Below, piece by piece: positions 25,769 to 33,505 of a stretch of 64,000 nucleotides of DNA. Under the pieces are notes generated by a model. That model made no database searches, had not been told where the DNA came from, and worked only from the letters and a program-made list of their open reading frames with translations. The translations under genes and the position numbers were made by a program. The DNA is taken from contig NZ_JAGYWA010000006.1 of NCBI RefSeq assembly GCF_018383905.1, positions 389,634-453,633 on the forward strand. Direction: 5' to 3'. This stretch comes from Flavobacterium branchiicola (GTDB lineage Bacteria; Bacteroidota; Bacteroidia; Flavobacteriales; Flavobacteriaceae). Position 1 is the stretch's first letter; each line of letters opens with the position of its first letter.

Positions 25769-26332
25769 TTAAACGCTTAAAGAACCTCGAAACCCTCTTG
25801 CTGCATAATAAGATTCTGCGCCATTATGATAAACAAATACCCTACCGTAACGATAATCGCAGAATACCGCTCCGCCAAGTTTTCTAACCTCTGCCGGAGT
25901 TGCAATCCAACTTGAGGTTTTAGTATCAAAATTACCAAGTTCCTGTAGCTTTTGATATTGCTCTTCTGTCAGGATTTCAATTCCCATTTCTTCCGCCATA
26001 TCAACAGCGCTATTTTTAGGTTTGTGTTCTTTTCTTGCATCAAGCGCCTGGCGATCGTAACAAAGGCTTCTTCGTGATTTTGGGCTTTCTGCTACACAAT
26101 CATAAAAAATATATTCATCTGTATTTTTGTCATAATCTACAACATTCGGTTCGCCTTCGGTTTTTTCCATTTGAAGAAGTGACCATAGTTTTTCCGGATT
26201 TGCATTCAATTTTGTTTCTACTTTTGACCATTCAATAGTTGCATGGCGATTCCTGTTTTTTTCAAAACGAGTTTTTAAAATACTAATGATTTGATCTTGT
26301 TCTTCTTGCGAAAGTTTATTGCTGTTTTTCAT
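25769..26332 (-). CDS. DUF4256 domain protein
   Basis: 187 residues matching DUF4256: LKTRFEKNRNRHATIEW, WSLLQMEKTEGEPNVV, DEYIFYDCVAESPKSRRSLC, the AVDMAEEMGIEILTEEQYQ segment, and the C-terminal GAVFCDYRYGRVFVYHNGAE. The family is uncharacterised. It is 19 bases downstream of the AlkD-like gene on the same strand and probably cotranscribed. Upstream of the TPR gene (25587-25768) only AT-rich sequence was seen. Confidence 0.83.
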   Translation of the reverse strand: MKNSNKLSQEEQDQIISILKTRFEKNRNRHATIEWSKVETKLNANPEKLWSLLQMEKTEGEPNVVDYDKNTDEYIFYDCVAESPKSRRSLCYDRQALDARKEHKPKNSAVDMAEEMGIEILTEEQYQKLQELGNFDTKTSSWIATPAEVRKLGGAVFCDYRYGRVFVYHNGAESYYAARGFRGSLSV

Positions 26333-26351
26333 TTGATGATTTTTTTAGGTT

Positions 26352-27020
26352 TTATTCTTGTCTGCGAACCATTTCATTAATCCAGATTGGGGCAAAAGGA
26401 GAGGTGCAGCCTTTTGAAGTTGGGTAATCTCTGTAAATTCCAAGTTTTTCTCCTATAGATAAAGCTCTGTCTCTAAATTCAGGAAATTTAATTCCAATTT
26501 GTGCCAAAGTGCTATTCATTGTCCATTGTACTTCTGGTGCAGCGTTTGGCATTTCAGTTTCAATACGGTCTAGTAATGCGGGTAAATCTAAAACTTCCGG
26601 ATTTCGGGCGACACATCCGCTGGTTAGACTCCACGCTGCGCGTCCGTGCATAATATCATTAGAATGCATCCATTCCTGTCGTAAACTTTCTTTAGCTGAA
26701 TAATCCTTTATTACATAAGAATAAAACCAATCTGCAATGTTGACAAATTTTTCGGATGAAACCATTTTGGCAATCTGATCTTTTGAAAGTTTCTCGGGTT
26801 CTATAATTAATATAGCTAAAAAGCGAGCATCTACATTTTCAGTATCCCAAAGTTCTAAAGCTAATTCGTGGTTAGTTTTTATCTTTTTAGCCAATGTTCG
26901 AATATCGCCCATTTTAACCCCAAATTGATTGTCACTCGCACCGCGTTTTTTGTTTTGTGCGTGAACCTTTTCATTTCCAAGAGCTTCAAGTTGTTGTAAT
27001 ATGTCTTTTGCTTTAAGCAT
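26352..27020 (-). CDS. DNA alkylation repair protein, AlkD-like HEAT-repeat
   Basis: 222 residues from the ATG at 27020 (MLKAKDILQQLEALGNEKVH). An in-frame upstream extension runs into repeat sequence and has no homology-like content. It is all-helical HEAT-like: VKMGDIRTLAKKI, ALELWDTENVDARFLAILI, WFYSYVIKDYSAKESL, AAWSLTSGC, and a C-terminal GCTSPFAPIWINEMV. AlkD-type enzymes excise 3-methyl- and 7-methyl-purines without base flipping. This protein belongs to the shorter bacterial branch, and its activity has not been shown for every member. Confidence 0.82.
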   Translation of the reverse strand: MLKAKDILQQLEALGNEKVHAQNKKRGASDNQFGVKMGDIRTLAKKIKTNHELALELWDTENVDARFLAILIIEPEKLSKDQIAKMVSSEKFVNIADWFYSYVIKDYSAKESLRQEWMHSNDIMHGRAAWSLTSGCVARNPEVLDLPALLDRIETEMPNAAPEVQWTMNSTLAQIGIKFPEFRDRALSIGEKLGIYRDYPTSKGCTSPFAPIWINEMVRRQE

Positions 27021-27048
27021 AATTTGAGTATTAATGTAATTTAGAATT

Positions 27049-27242
27049 AACCCGTTGGGTGAAATTGAACAAAATTTAATTTTAACACATAGTGACATAG
27101 TTTTTCTTGTGCATAAAAGGCGTTTCACTTTTTTAAATAAACATAGCTATGTGTGAAAACTGGTTTTTTCTTTTGCCTTTTTTTATTTGAAATTAAAATC
27201 TATTGTTTCTATGTGTTAAAAAATAATTTCACCCAACGGGTT
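27049..27242. repeat. nested palindromic element: outer 18-bp arms around family A copy 3
   Basis: The outer arms AACCCGTTGGGTGAAATT (27049-27066) and AATTTCACCCAACGGGTT (27225-27242) are perfect reverse complements. Inside them lies family A copy 3 (27081-27220) with its own ends, TTTAACACATAG and CTATGTGTTAAA, and the central ACATAGCTATGTGTG. It fills the space between the AlkD-like and YdeI-like genes. Confidence 0.82.
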
Positions 27243-27247
27243 TAGAA

Positions 27248-27826
27248 TTAATCATTAAGGCCTTTTCCTTCAAGAATGAGCGGAACAAGTTTCTCAACTC
27301 TGGCTTCGCGTGTTTTTGCTTGTTTAGGTTGGGAAAAATGTAATAAATAAGCTCTTTGGCGACCAGGTGTTAAGGCCTTGAAAGCTTTTTCGACATGAGG
27401 ATTTTCATTTAATTTCTTCTGAAATTCCTCAGAAACCGGAAAATCTGAAGTTTTTTTCAGGATCACTTTCAATCCGGCTTTTTCAATTTCAATCGCCTGA
27501 TAAATGTATGTTTTTAAAATGGCGCTTAAATCAATAATCTCTTTAAGGTTTGTAAATCGAATTTGACGCGCTGCTTGTACATTATCACTTTGTTGAATTA
27601 AAATTCCGTCTGTGTCTTTAAGTAATGCGCCTTTAAAAAACAAAAAAGCGCAATAATCCTTAAAGGCATGAATTAAAACAATGTTGTTGCCTTGGTAGGT
27701 ATAGCAGGGTGAACCCCATTTTAATTCCTCCGTTAGCTGGCAATCCAAAGCGATAGTTCGCAGTTGTTCCAGTTCTTTCTGCCATTTTTGGCTTTCATCA
27801 AAGAAAAAATCGACTTTTGGATTCAT
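27248..27826 (-). CDS. YdeI/OmdA family protein (DUF1801 plus OmpD-associated domain)
   Basis: 192 residues. The N-terminal DUF1801 fold has LTEELKWGSPCYTYQGNNIV and HAFKDYCAFLFFKGALL. The C-terminal bacteriocin-protection/OmdA segment has FPVSEEFQKKLNENPHVEKA with FKALTPGRQRAYLLHFSQPK, AKTREARVEKLV and LEGKGLND. It is the last gene of the ArsR-AHSA1-DoxX-YdeI operon, 18 bases after DoxX. The role of the family is not well defined. Confidence 0.87.
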   Translation of the reverse strand: MNPKVDFFFDESQKWQKELEQLRTIALDCQLTEELKWGSPCYTYQGNNIVLIHAFKDYCAFLFFKGALLKDTDGILIQQSDNVQAARQIRFTNLKEIIDLSAILKTYIYQAIEIEKAGLKVILKKTSDFPVSEEFQKKLNENPHVEKAFKALTPGRQRAYLLHFSQPKQAKTREARVEKLVPLILEGKGLND

Positions 27827-27844
27827 TGTTATAATATTTAAAGT

Positions 27845-28222
27845 TTAAACAGTGATAGCTTTTCTTTCAGCCGGTCTGAAATACCACGAAATTACAGTCA
27901 GAATTATTAAAAGCGCTGGTCCAAAATAATCTTTTGCTCCGTCTCCACTTATAAAATGTGAAAATACCGCCCCTGACATTGCAAAGAAAAATCCGGCATA
28001 AGCCCATTCTTTTAAAACAGGAAACTTAGGAATAAGAACGGCAATAACGCCTAATAATTTCCAAACGCCTAATAAAGTTAGCAAATAAATCGGATAACCC
28101 AAATGTGATATTCGGTCTGTTTCGTCTTTGGTTTGCATTAACTGAACAATTCCAGTTGCTACCATTCCTAATGAAAGCCATAGTGTAGCAACCCAATAAA
28201 TAATTTTGTTTCTCTTTGTCAT
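27845..28222 (-). CDS. DoxX family membrane protein
   Basis: 125 residues, four predicted helices (about 8-28, 48-65, 72-92, 98-115) with the DoxX-like GVWKLLGVIAVLIPKFPVLK between helices two and three, then EWAYAGFFFAMSGAVFSH. It is 6 bases from the AHSA1 gene upstream. DoxX proteins are linked loosely to thiol and redox balance; no specific role is claimed. Confidence 0.87.
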   Translation of the reverse strand: MTKRNKIIYWVATLWLSLGMVATGIVQLMQTKDETDRISHLGYPIYLLTLLGVWKLLGVIAVLIPKFPVLKEWAYAGFFFAMSGAVFSHFISGDGAKDYFGPALLIILTVISWYFRPAERKAITV

Positions 28223-28228
28223 GATGGT

Positions 28229-28696
28229 TTATTTTAGATTAGTAAATATTTCCTGTAAGCGATTGTGCGCCATATTTAATCCTTGTTTAAACGGAAGCTG
28301 AAGCATCTGATCTCTAAGGGCGGTTGATTTGTATACAATATGCATTGTCAATTTGCTTGTTGTGTCACTTTGTTTTTCAAATTCCAGAAATTCTAACTGT
28401 ACAGTAAAAGGAGAATTCTCCATTTCGAATGTTCTTGTGATTTTTTGGTTTGGAATAAATTCATGAATTACACCATTTGCCTGAAAAACCACATTTCCTT
28501 TTGTGTCACTGGTTTCAAATTGATAACCTCCATATTTTTTATTTTCAAGTTTTAAAACCTTTGTTCCCATCCATTGTTCAACGAGTTCCGGTTCTATATA
28601 CGCTTTAAAAAGTAATTCTACAGGTAAATCAAAATCTCTGGTAATTACAAGTTCTTGTTTGCCGTCCTGAGCATTTATTTTTGTTTTCAGTTCCAT
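28229..28696 (-). CDS. SRPBCC/AHSA1 domain protein
   Basis: 155 residues with one AHSA1-like fold: ELVITRDFDLPVELLFKAYI at the start, PELVEQWMG, YGGYQFETSDTKGNVVFQ, VIHEFIPNQKITRTFEMENS, and a C-terminal helix GLNMAHNRLQEIF. AHSA1-type proteins next to an ArsR repressor are frequent. It is 6 bases from both the ArsR gene before it and the DoxX gene after it, so the operon is compact. Confidence 0.88.
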   Translation of the reverse strand: MELKTKINAQDGKQELVITRDFDLPVELLFKAYIEPELVEQWMGTKVLKLENKKYGGYQFETSDTKGNVVFQANGVIHEFIPNQKITRTFEMENSPFTVQLEFLEFEKQSDTTSKLTMHIVYKSTALRDQMLQLPFKQGLNMAHNRLQEIFTNLK

Positions 28697-28702
28697 GTTG
28701 GT

Positions 28703-29026
28703 TTAGTTTTCTGGTTTATAGTTTTTCATTATAGCTTCAAGTTTATTAAATCTGTCGTCCCACATTTGACGGAACGGTTCGATAAAATCGGCTACTTCCC
28801 GCATTCGTTCTGCATTGATTGTGTAGTGAACTTCACGACCATTTTGGGTTTGCTGGAGTAGTTCGCATTCTGTTAGTATCTTTAAATGTTTGGAAACTGT
28901 AGGACGCGCAGTGTCAAAATTGGACGCTATCGCTCCCGCTGTCATGGAGTGCGAAGTCACCAATAGTAATATAGCTCTTCTTGTTGGATCGGCTATTGCC
29001 TGAAATACATCTCTTCTTAAATTCAT
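28703..29026 (-). CDS. ArsR family transcriptional repressor
   Basis: 107 residues, winged helix: FQAIADPTRRAILLLVTSHS at the start, then MTAGAIASNFDTARPTVSKH and LKILTECELLQQTQNGREVH. The usual CVC metal site in the recognition helix is absent, so metal sensing of that type is unlikely. It leads an operon with AHSA1, DoxX and YdeI-like genes. Its own promoter carries direct and inverted repeats, so autoregulation is likely. Confidence 0.92.
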   Translation of the reverse strand: MNLRRDVFQAIADPTRRAILLLVTSHSMTAGAIASNFDTARPTVSKHLKILTECELLQQTQNGREVHYTINAERMREVADFIEPFRQMWDDRFNKLEAIMKNYKPEN

Positions 29027-29031
29027 TGTGA

Positions 29032-29076
29032 AGTTATTTGACTACAAATATATATGTAGTTATTTAACTACGCAAA
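29032..29076 (-). promoter_or_regulatory. promoter and likely operator of the ArsR operon
   Basis: On the minus strand TTTG (29073-29076), 20 bases, then TATATTTG (29045-29052) give a full promoter. AGTTATTTRACTAC occurs twice as a direct repeat (29032-29045 and 29058-29071), and ACTACA/TGTAGT (29041-29060) forms an inverted repeat over the -7 box. This is what an autorepressor site would look like. Confidence 0.72.
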
Positions 29077-29299
29077 TATTTTAACGCTTTTTTATTTCTG
29101 ATTATGAAAAGGTTAGGTGTTGAAAGGGTTTAAAATTGATTTGGATTTTTTTTTGAGCTAGTGCTTAGTAATGCTTTTAGGCTGAAAATAAAGACTTCTT
29201 TTTGTAATAGAGTAGTTCTTTTTATCGCACTGTTGATGCTGTGAACAAAGTTCTTCAATACGCTTTAATTCTTTATTGCATTGTGAAGTATTGAAAGAT

Positions 29300-29875
29300 T
29301 TACAATAGTTTTCTCCTGATTTTACTTAAAAATTCATGAGATATGCCAAGATAGGCTGCTATTTGATGTTGTGGGATTCTTTGTTCGAGTGTAGGGTATT
29401 TTGCTTTAAATTCCAGATAGCGCTTGTCTGCGGTTTTATTTAACATGCTTATCATGCATAATTGAATTGACTCCAAAGCTTTTTGATTCATTAAACGAAA
29501 AAGTCTTTCGGTTTTGGGTATTTCAGCGTACAGTTTTTCTTTCTGCTCTTTGGTTATTGTAATGATTTTTGAATCTTCTAAAGCTTGAATATTTAATTTT
29601 GAAGGGTTTCCGGATACAAAACTTCCAATGTCCAGGACCCACCAATCTTCAATGGCAAAGTATAAAATATGATCTTTTACATTGTCTTCTTTATAGAAAA
29701 TTTTAAAACAGCCTTCTAAAATGTATCCTTCGAAATCGCAAATTTCACCTTCAGAAAGTAGCATTTGATTTTTTTGTATTTCTTCAACATGGTAAAACGA
29801 GCTAAGTTTTGCAAACTCACTTTCAGAAAGGTCGATATGTTTCTTTATGTTTTCGTAAAATCGGTTCTCTTTCAT
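29300..29875 (-). CDS. Crp/Fnr family transcriptional regulator
   Basis: 191 residues. A cyclic-nucleotide-binding-type beta-roll covers about 20-115 (KNQMLLSEGEICDFEGYILE, then GCFKIFYKED and NIQALEDSKIITIT), followed by the dimer helix and a C-terminal winged helix (YPTLEQRIPQHQIAAYLGIS, HEFLSKIRRKLL). The C-terminus is the short Bacteroidota form. It faces away from the isochorismatase-like gene at 30121. The 272 bases before it hold only the ArsR promoter. Confidence 0.9.
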   Translation of the reverse strand: MKENRFYENIKKHIDLSESEFAKLSSFYHVEEIQKNQMLLSEGEICDFEGYILEGCFKIFYKEDNVKDHILYFAIEDWWVLDIGSFVSGNPSKLNIQALEDSKIITITKEQKEKLYAEIPKTERLFRLMNQKALESIQLCMISMLNKTADKRYLEFKAKYPTLEQRIPQHQIAAYLGISHEFLSKIRRKLL

Positions 29876-30120
29876 GATTTACTGTTTTAATTGTTGTTTA
29901 AAGTCTTCTTGATTCTTTCTGGTTTATTTCTTTTTGGTATTTGGTGAACTAGTTCAACGTGGGTTTTTTATGTGCCACTATACCTTTGTCAAAAAAAAAT
30001 AAAAGATGCAATACGAAACAAAAAAGAATGAAGATTTAATTGTACAAATATTTAAAATTAACTCTTTTATGTTAAGTAATCATCACAAATTAATTTAAAA
30101 ACTTATAAAATACGATTAAA

Positions 30121-30801
30121 ATGAAAAAGACAGTTTCGTTATTATTACTAATTACCACTATGATAGCTTGTAATAAAAAGAATGACTCGCAGAAAGAAAA
30201 TAATACTAAAAACACACAAGAAATGGAAAGTACTAAAACAGAAAAAACAGCATTAATTATCATTGATATTCAAAATGATTATTTCCCTGGTGGAGCTATG
30301 GAACTTGTAGAAGCAGAAAAAGCAGGGCAAAAGGCAAAAGAAGTATTGTCTTATTTTAGAGAAAATAAAATGGAGGTAATACATGTACAGCACATTGCGT
30401 TACAAGAAGGGGCTACATTTTTTCTCCCAAATACAAAAGGTGCCGAAATTAATAAGATTGTTGCTCCTCTTGCAAATGAAAAGATATTTACAAAAAATTA
30501 TCCAAACAGTTTTAGAGATACAAAATTACTGGAGTATCTGAAGGAAAATAATATTACAAATCTGGTTTTTGCGGGTATGATGACAGATGTATGTGTAGAT
30601 GCTACCGTTAGGGCTTCTATGGATAATGGTTTTAAAAATATTGTAATAAGCGATGCTGTAGCTACAAGAGACAGGGAATTAAATGGGGAAACAATTCCGG
30701 CGGCTCAGATTAATAAAGCTTTTCTGGCTGGATTGAATGCTTTGGGTGGTTTATATGCTAACGTATTGTCTAGCGATGAATTTCTGTCAAATAAAAAGTA
30801 A
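30121..30801 (+). CDS. isochorismatase-family cysteine hydrolase, lipoprotein form
   Basis: 226 residues. The N-terminus is a lipoprotein signal: LLLLITTMIAC with Cys17, then a charged Asn/Lys/Glu-rich linker to about residue 40. The hydrolase domain has ALIIIDIQNDYFPGGAMEL (catalytic Asp), FTKNYPNSF (catalytic Lys) and GMMTDVCVDATVRAS (nucleophilic Cys). Nicotinamidases and related amidases share this triad. Cytoplasmic members normally have no signal peptide, so the lipobox is unusual. Substrate unknown. The Crp regulator at 29300 is divergent. Confidence 0.87.
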   Translation: MKKTVSLLLLITTMIACNKKNDSQKENNTKNTQEMESTKTEKTALIIIDIQNDYFPGGAMELVEAEKAGQKAKEVLSYFRENKMEVIHVQHIALQEGATFFLPNTKGAEINKIVAPLANEKIFTKNYPNSFRDTKLLEYLKENNITNLVFAGMMTDVCVDATVRASMDNGFKNIVISDAVATRDRELNGETIPAAQINKAFLAGLNALGGLYANVLSSDEFLSNKK

Positions 30802-30927
30802 AGTATCGCAAAGTGATGCGGTAAGAATTATTTTTAAGTAATCACAGTATGATTTGAATCTGTTTAATTTTACAGGAAGTATATTTTTAAAATAACGATT
30901 TTGTTGTTTTAAATATGGTCTAAAACG

Positions 30928-30963
30928 AAAAAAGGTCGAGTAAATTAATACTTGACCTTTTTT
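30928..30963. terminator. terminator after tRNA-Lys 1
   Basis: AAAAAGGTCGAGT and ACTTGACCTTTTTT form a stem around an AAATTAAT loop. It lies directly after the 3' end of the tRNA on the minus strand. The same design follows tRNA-Lys 2. Confidence 0.85.
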
Positions 30964-30964
30964 G

Positions 30965-31037
30965 TGACCCGACTGGGGCTCGAACCCAGGACCCCATCAT
31001 TAAAAGTGATGTGCTCTACCGACTGAGCTATCGAGTC
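30965..31037 (-). tRNA. tRNA-Lys (TTT), copy 1
   Basis: 73 bases on the minus strand. The acceptor stem GACTCGA pairs with TCGGGTC with discriminator A. The D-arm is AGCTCAGTCGGTAGAGC, the anticodon loop is CTTTTAA (anticodon TTT), and the T-arm has GGTTCGAGC. CCA is not encoded. Identical to the copies at 32674 and 32787. Confidence 0.97.
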
Positions 31038-31059
31038 ATTGCTTCTCTGAATGAGGGTG

Positions 31060-31089
31060 CAAATATAAGTACTTTATTTAGTTTGTAAA
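31060..31089 (-). promoter_or_regulatory. promoter of tRNA-Lys 1
   Basis: TATATTTG (31060-31067) followed by CACCC is the -7 region; TTTA (31086-31089), 18 bases further up, is a weak -33 box. The predicted start leaves a leader of about 18 bases before the tRNA. Confidence 0.7.
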
Positions 31090-31240
31090 GCCTTTTTTTA
31101 AAGGTTTTTTTGGAATAAATTTTAAATGTCTATTTTACAATAAAATAGGAGCTGTTTTTTTATTGATTATTATGAGGTTTGAACCGCATATTGGATGTTT
31201 TGAAGATTTGAAGTGAGAAATAATTGTTTTGTAGAAACTT

Positions 31241-32389
31241 TTATTCGCTGTATTTATTCTCTTGTCTAAATTTATCAGTCAGATTGTTTAAGGTTAAAAA
31301 ATTATAGCCAATATCTATAATTTTATCTTTTAGCTTGTAATATCTACCGTCTGTATTGATTATTTCTTTTTTATTTTGATCATTCCAAAATTCAATTTGG
31401 TATTTGTTTTCAAAATTATAAGCTGTTTCTGTGCCTTTAAAAATTTCAGTTAAAAGATAAAAACTCTCAGATTTTGTCAGGTCGCAAATTTGATTTCCTT
31501 TAGTAAAACGTATTCCCCATATTGATAATAAAGGTTTGTCAGTTTTTAAGGGAGTCAGTTTTATTTGTTGATATAAAAATCTAACAGATGTATAGGCCCA
31601 AATTAATGCAATTGGAGATTCTCTTCCATAATCATGGATTGACTTTACGATTTTGTTGTTCTTGATAAATGTTACGGTGACGGTTTCATCATCGGACCGA
31701 TCTGCTTCATATCTATCTTTAAGATTGGTTATGTTGGCTTTTTTAAAATTAGTTTGAATTTTTTGATATTGGTTTTGGGTAATCTTGGCTTTAAAAAATC
31801 CATTTTTAGTATTATAAGCCTGACCTTGATAAATGACATTGCCATTATTGTCAATACTTATATTTAATATGGGGCAATAGTCATCAGAGCTTGAAGAGGA
31901 AAAAATTATTTTGTCATAATTTTCATTTGGGTTGATCTTATATTTTGTTTTTGCATATTTTGCAAAGATACTATCACTTATTTTTGTTGTTAATGTGTCA
32001 CCGGTGATCGAATGTATTTTCTGATTCTCCCAAGTTTTAGTTGTTAAATCTAATATTTGTAGGCTGTCGTTTAGAATCTTATACTTGGTTTTTGTTCCTA
32101 AGAAAAATGTTTTTCTATTTTTTCTTTCTTTTGCGTCAATACTGTTGAAGTAACCAGATTTGTTTTCGCATACATTATTTTCTAAAAATATATATCCGGG
32201 TATGTGATTGCCAAAAGGAGAAGGTGGTAGAAATTTGATGTTATCATTTTTATGTGGTTTTCTCTGGTCTTCTGTTTTGATATAAGTCCATTCGCCAATT
32301 ATATCTTTACGTAATTTTGTGTCATTATTATTTTGACAAGAGTGTAAAATGAAAATAGTTAAAACGTATAATGAAATTTTTTGCTTCAT
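31241..32389 (-). CDS. putative lipoprotein, unknown
   Basis: 382 residues. The signal ends in YVLTIFILHSC, placing the lipid Cys near residue 18, followed by QNNND. An early segment (LRKDIIGEWTYIKTED) resembles the lipocalin-like start of many Bacteroidota lipoproteins. The rest has many predicted strands (GDTLTTKISDSIFAKYAKTK; NISIDNNGNVIYQGQ) but no motif I can name. It lies between tRNA-Leu and tRNA-Lys 1 on the same strand and splits the tRNA cluster. Confidence 0.7.
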   Translation of the reverse strand: MKQKISLYVLTIFILHSCQNNNDTKLRKDIIGEWTYIKTEDQRKPHKNDNIKFLPPSPFGNHIPGYIFLENNVCENKSGYFNSIDAKERKNRKTFFLGTKTKYKILNDSLQILDLTTKTWENQKIHSITGDTLTTKISDSIFAKYAKTKYKINPNENYDKIIFSSSSSDDYCPILNISIDNNGNVIYQGQAYNTKNGFFKAKITQNQYQKIQTNFKKANITNLKDRYEADRSDDETVTVTFIKNNKIVKSIHDYGRESPIALIWAYTSVRFLYQQIKLTPLKTDKPLLSIWGIRFTKGNQICDLTKSESFYLLTEIFKGTETAYNFENKYQIEFWNDQNKKEIINTDGRYYKLKDKIIDIGYNFLTLNNLTDKFRQENKYSE

Positions 32390-32501
32390 AAATTTATTCT
32401 CTATTACAAATTGTATAATGTTTTTTAGATTACAGTTTTGTAAATATAAATTATTTTTAGGGCAATATCTGAAAATTAAAATGAGGTTGGTTTATTTTGA
32501 A

Positions 32502-32543
32502 ATAAAAAAAGCGGAAACCTTATGAATAAAGATTTCCGCTTAT
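32502..32543 (-). terminator. terminator after tRNA-Leu
   Basis: AAGCGGAAA and TTTCCGCTT pair around a loop of about 14 bases, with A7 on one side and a T-rich end on the other. It ends the Lys3-Lys2-Leu transcript. Confidence 0.82.
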
Positions 32544-32546
32544 TTG

Positions 32547-32629
32547 TGACCACGGTGGGATTTGAACCCACACGCCCTTACGAGCACCACCCCCTCAAGA
32601 TGGCAAGTCTACCGTTTCTCCACGTGGCC
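32547..32629 (-). tRNA. tRNA-Leu (GAG)
   Basis: 83 bases, minus strand, with a long variable arm. The acceptor GGCCACG pairs with CGTGGTC with discriminator A. The anticodon stem CCATC/GGTGG encloses TTGAGGG (anticodon GAG). The T-arm has GGTTCAAATCC. CCA is not encoded. Confidence 0.96.
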
Positions 32630-32634
32630 TAAAA

Positions 32635-32672
32635 TGAAAAAAGGTCGAGTAAAATAAATTACCCGACCTTTT
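32635..32672. terminator. terminator-like hairpin after tRNA-Lys 2
   Basis: AAAAAAGGTCGAGT and ACCCGACCTTTT form a stem around an AAAATAAATT loop. It nearly duplicates the hairpin after tRNA-Lys 1. It lies between tRNA-Lys 2 and tRNA-Leu, so it may attenuate tRNA-Leu or act as a processing site. Confidence 0.75.
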
Positions 32673-32673
32673 G

Positions 32674-32746
32674 TGACCCGACTGGGGCTCGAACCCAGGA
32701 CCCCATCATTAAAAGTGATGTGCTCTACCGACTGAGCTATCGAGTC
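32674..32746 (-). tRNA. tRNA-Lys (TTT), copy 2
   Basis: 73 bases, identical to copy 1 over the whole tRNA. No TAnnTTTG box lies in the 40 bases upstream, so it is probably transcribed from the promoter of copy 3. Confidence 0.97.
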
Positions 32747-32786
32747 ATTGCTTTCAAGAAACTTATTTTGTTAATCACAAATTTTG

Positions 32787-32859
32787 TGACCCGACTGGGG
32801 CTCGAACCCAGGACCCCATCATTAAAAGTGATGTGCTCTACCGACTGAGCTATCGAGTC
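32787..32859 (-). tRNA. tRNA-Lys (TTT), copy 3
   Basis: 73 bases, identical to copies 1 and 2. It is the first gene of the Lys3-Lys2-Leu cluster and has its own promoter. Confidence 0.97.
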
Positions 32860-32883
32860 ATATTCGTTTCTTGAATGCGGGTG

Positions 32884-32915
32884 CAAATATAAGGAGTTAT
32901 TTTCGAAGTTTCCAA
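32884..32915 (-). promoter_or_regulatory. promoter of the tRNA-Lys3/Lys2/Leu cluster
   Basis: TATATTTG (32884-32891) followed by CACCCGC. TTGG (32912-32915), 20 bases upstream, is the -33 box. The CACCC after the -7 box matches the tRNA-Lys 1 and rRNA promoters. Confidence 0.75.
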
Positions 32916-32986
32916 GCATTTTTATTATAAATTTGTCTTTTTTTACAAAAAAATCCCAACGTCTTAGTTTATAAGGTTTTATTATT

Positions 32987-33505
32987 ATGAAAAAAATTGT
33001 GTTATTAGGTTATATGGGTTGCGGAAAGTCAACAATTGCCCAAAACTTGTCAAAAATTACAAATATTCCGTTTCTCGATCTGGATAGTTGCATCGAAAAA
33101 AGAGCAAATATGTCTATAAATGAAATTTTTTCTAAACATGGAGAGGTATATTTTCGAAAATTAGAGCATGAAATGTTTGTCGAATTACTTCATTCTCCAG
33201 AAAACAATATTATTGGTTTAGGAGGAGGAACACCATGTTATGCAAATAATCATTTGTTGCTCCAGAATGAAGATATTGTTTCTATATATCTAAAAGCATC
33301 CATTGATACTTTATATAGCAGATTAGTGCAAAACAAAAGCAAGCGCCCATTAATTGCAAATATGAATGAAGAGGAAATGAAAGAGTTTATTGCAAAGCAT
33401 TTGTTCGACAGAAGCTTTTATTATAACCACGCACAATATAAATTGTCGGTTGATAATAAAGCTGTCGAAGAAACGGTTGAGGATATATTGGCGATCTTAG
33501 CTTAA
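32987..33505 (+). CDS. aroK: shikimate kinase
   Basis: 172 residues, P-loop kinase. Walker A is GYMGCGKST (9-17). The shikimate-binding Asp is in FLDLDSCIEKR, the Arg in VYFRKLEHEMF, and the GLGGGTPCY loop is present. The lid has SKRPLI with its Arg. It phosphorylates shikimate in the aromatic amino acid pathway. Its 3' end overlaps the convergent phosphoribosyltransferase gene by 9 bases. It is divergent from the tRNA-Lys 3 promoter. Confidence 0.95.
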   Translation: MKKIVLLGYMGCGKSTIAQNLSKITNIPFLDLDSCIEKRANMSINEIFSKHGEVYFRKLEHEMFVELLHSPENNIIGLGGGTPCYANNHLLLQNEDIVSIYLKASIDTLYSRLVQNKSKRPLIANMNEEEMKEFIAKHLFDRSFYYNHAQYKLSVDNKAVEETVEDILAILA

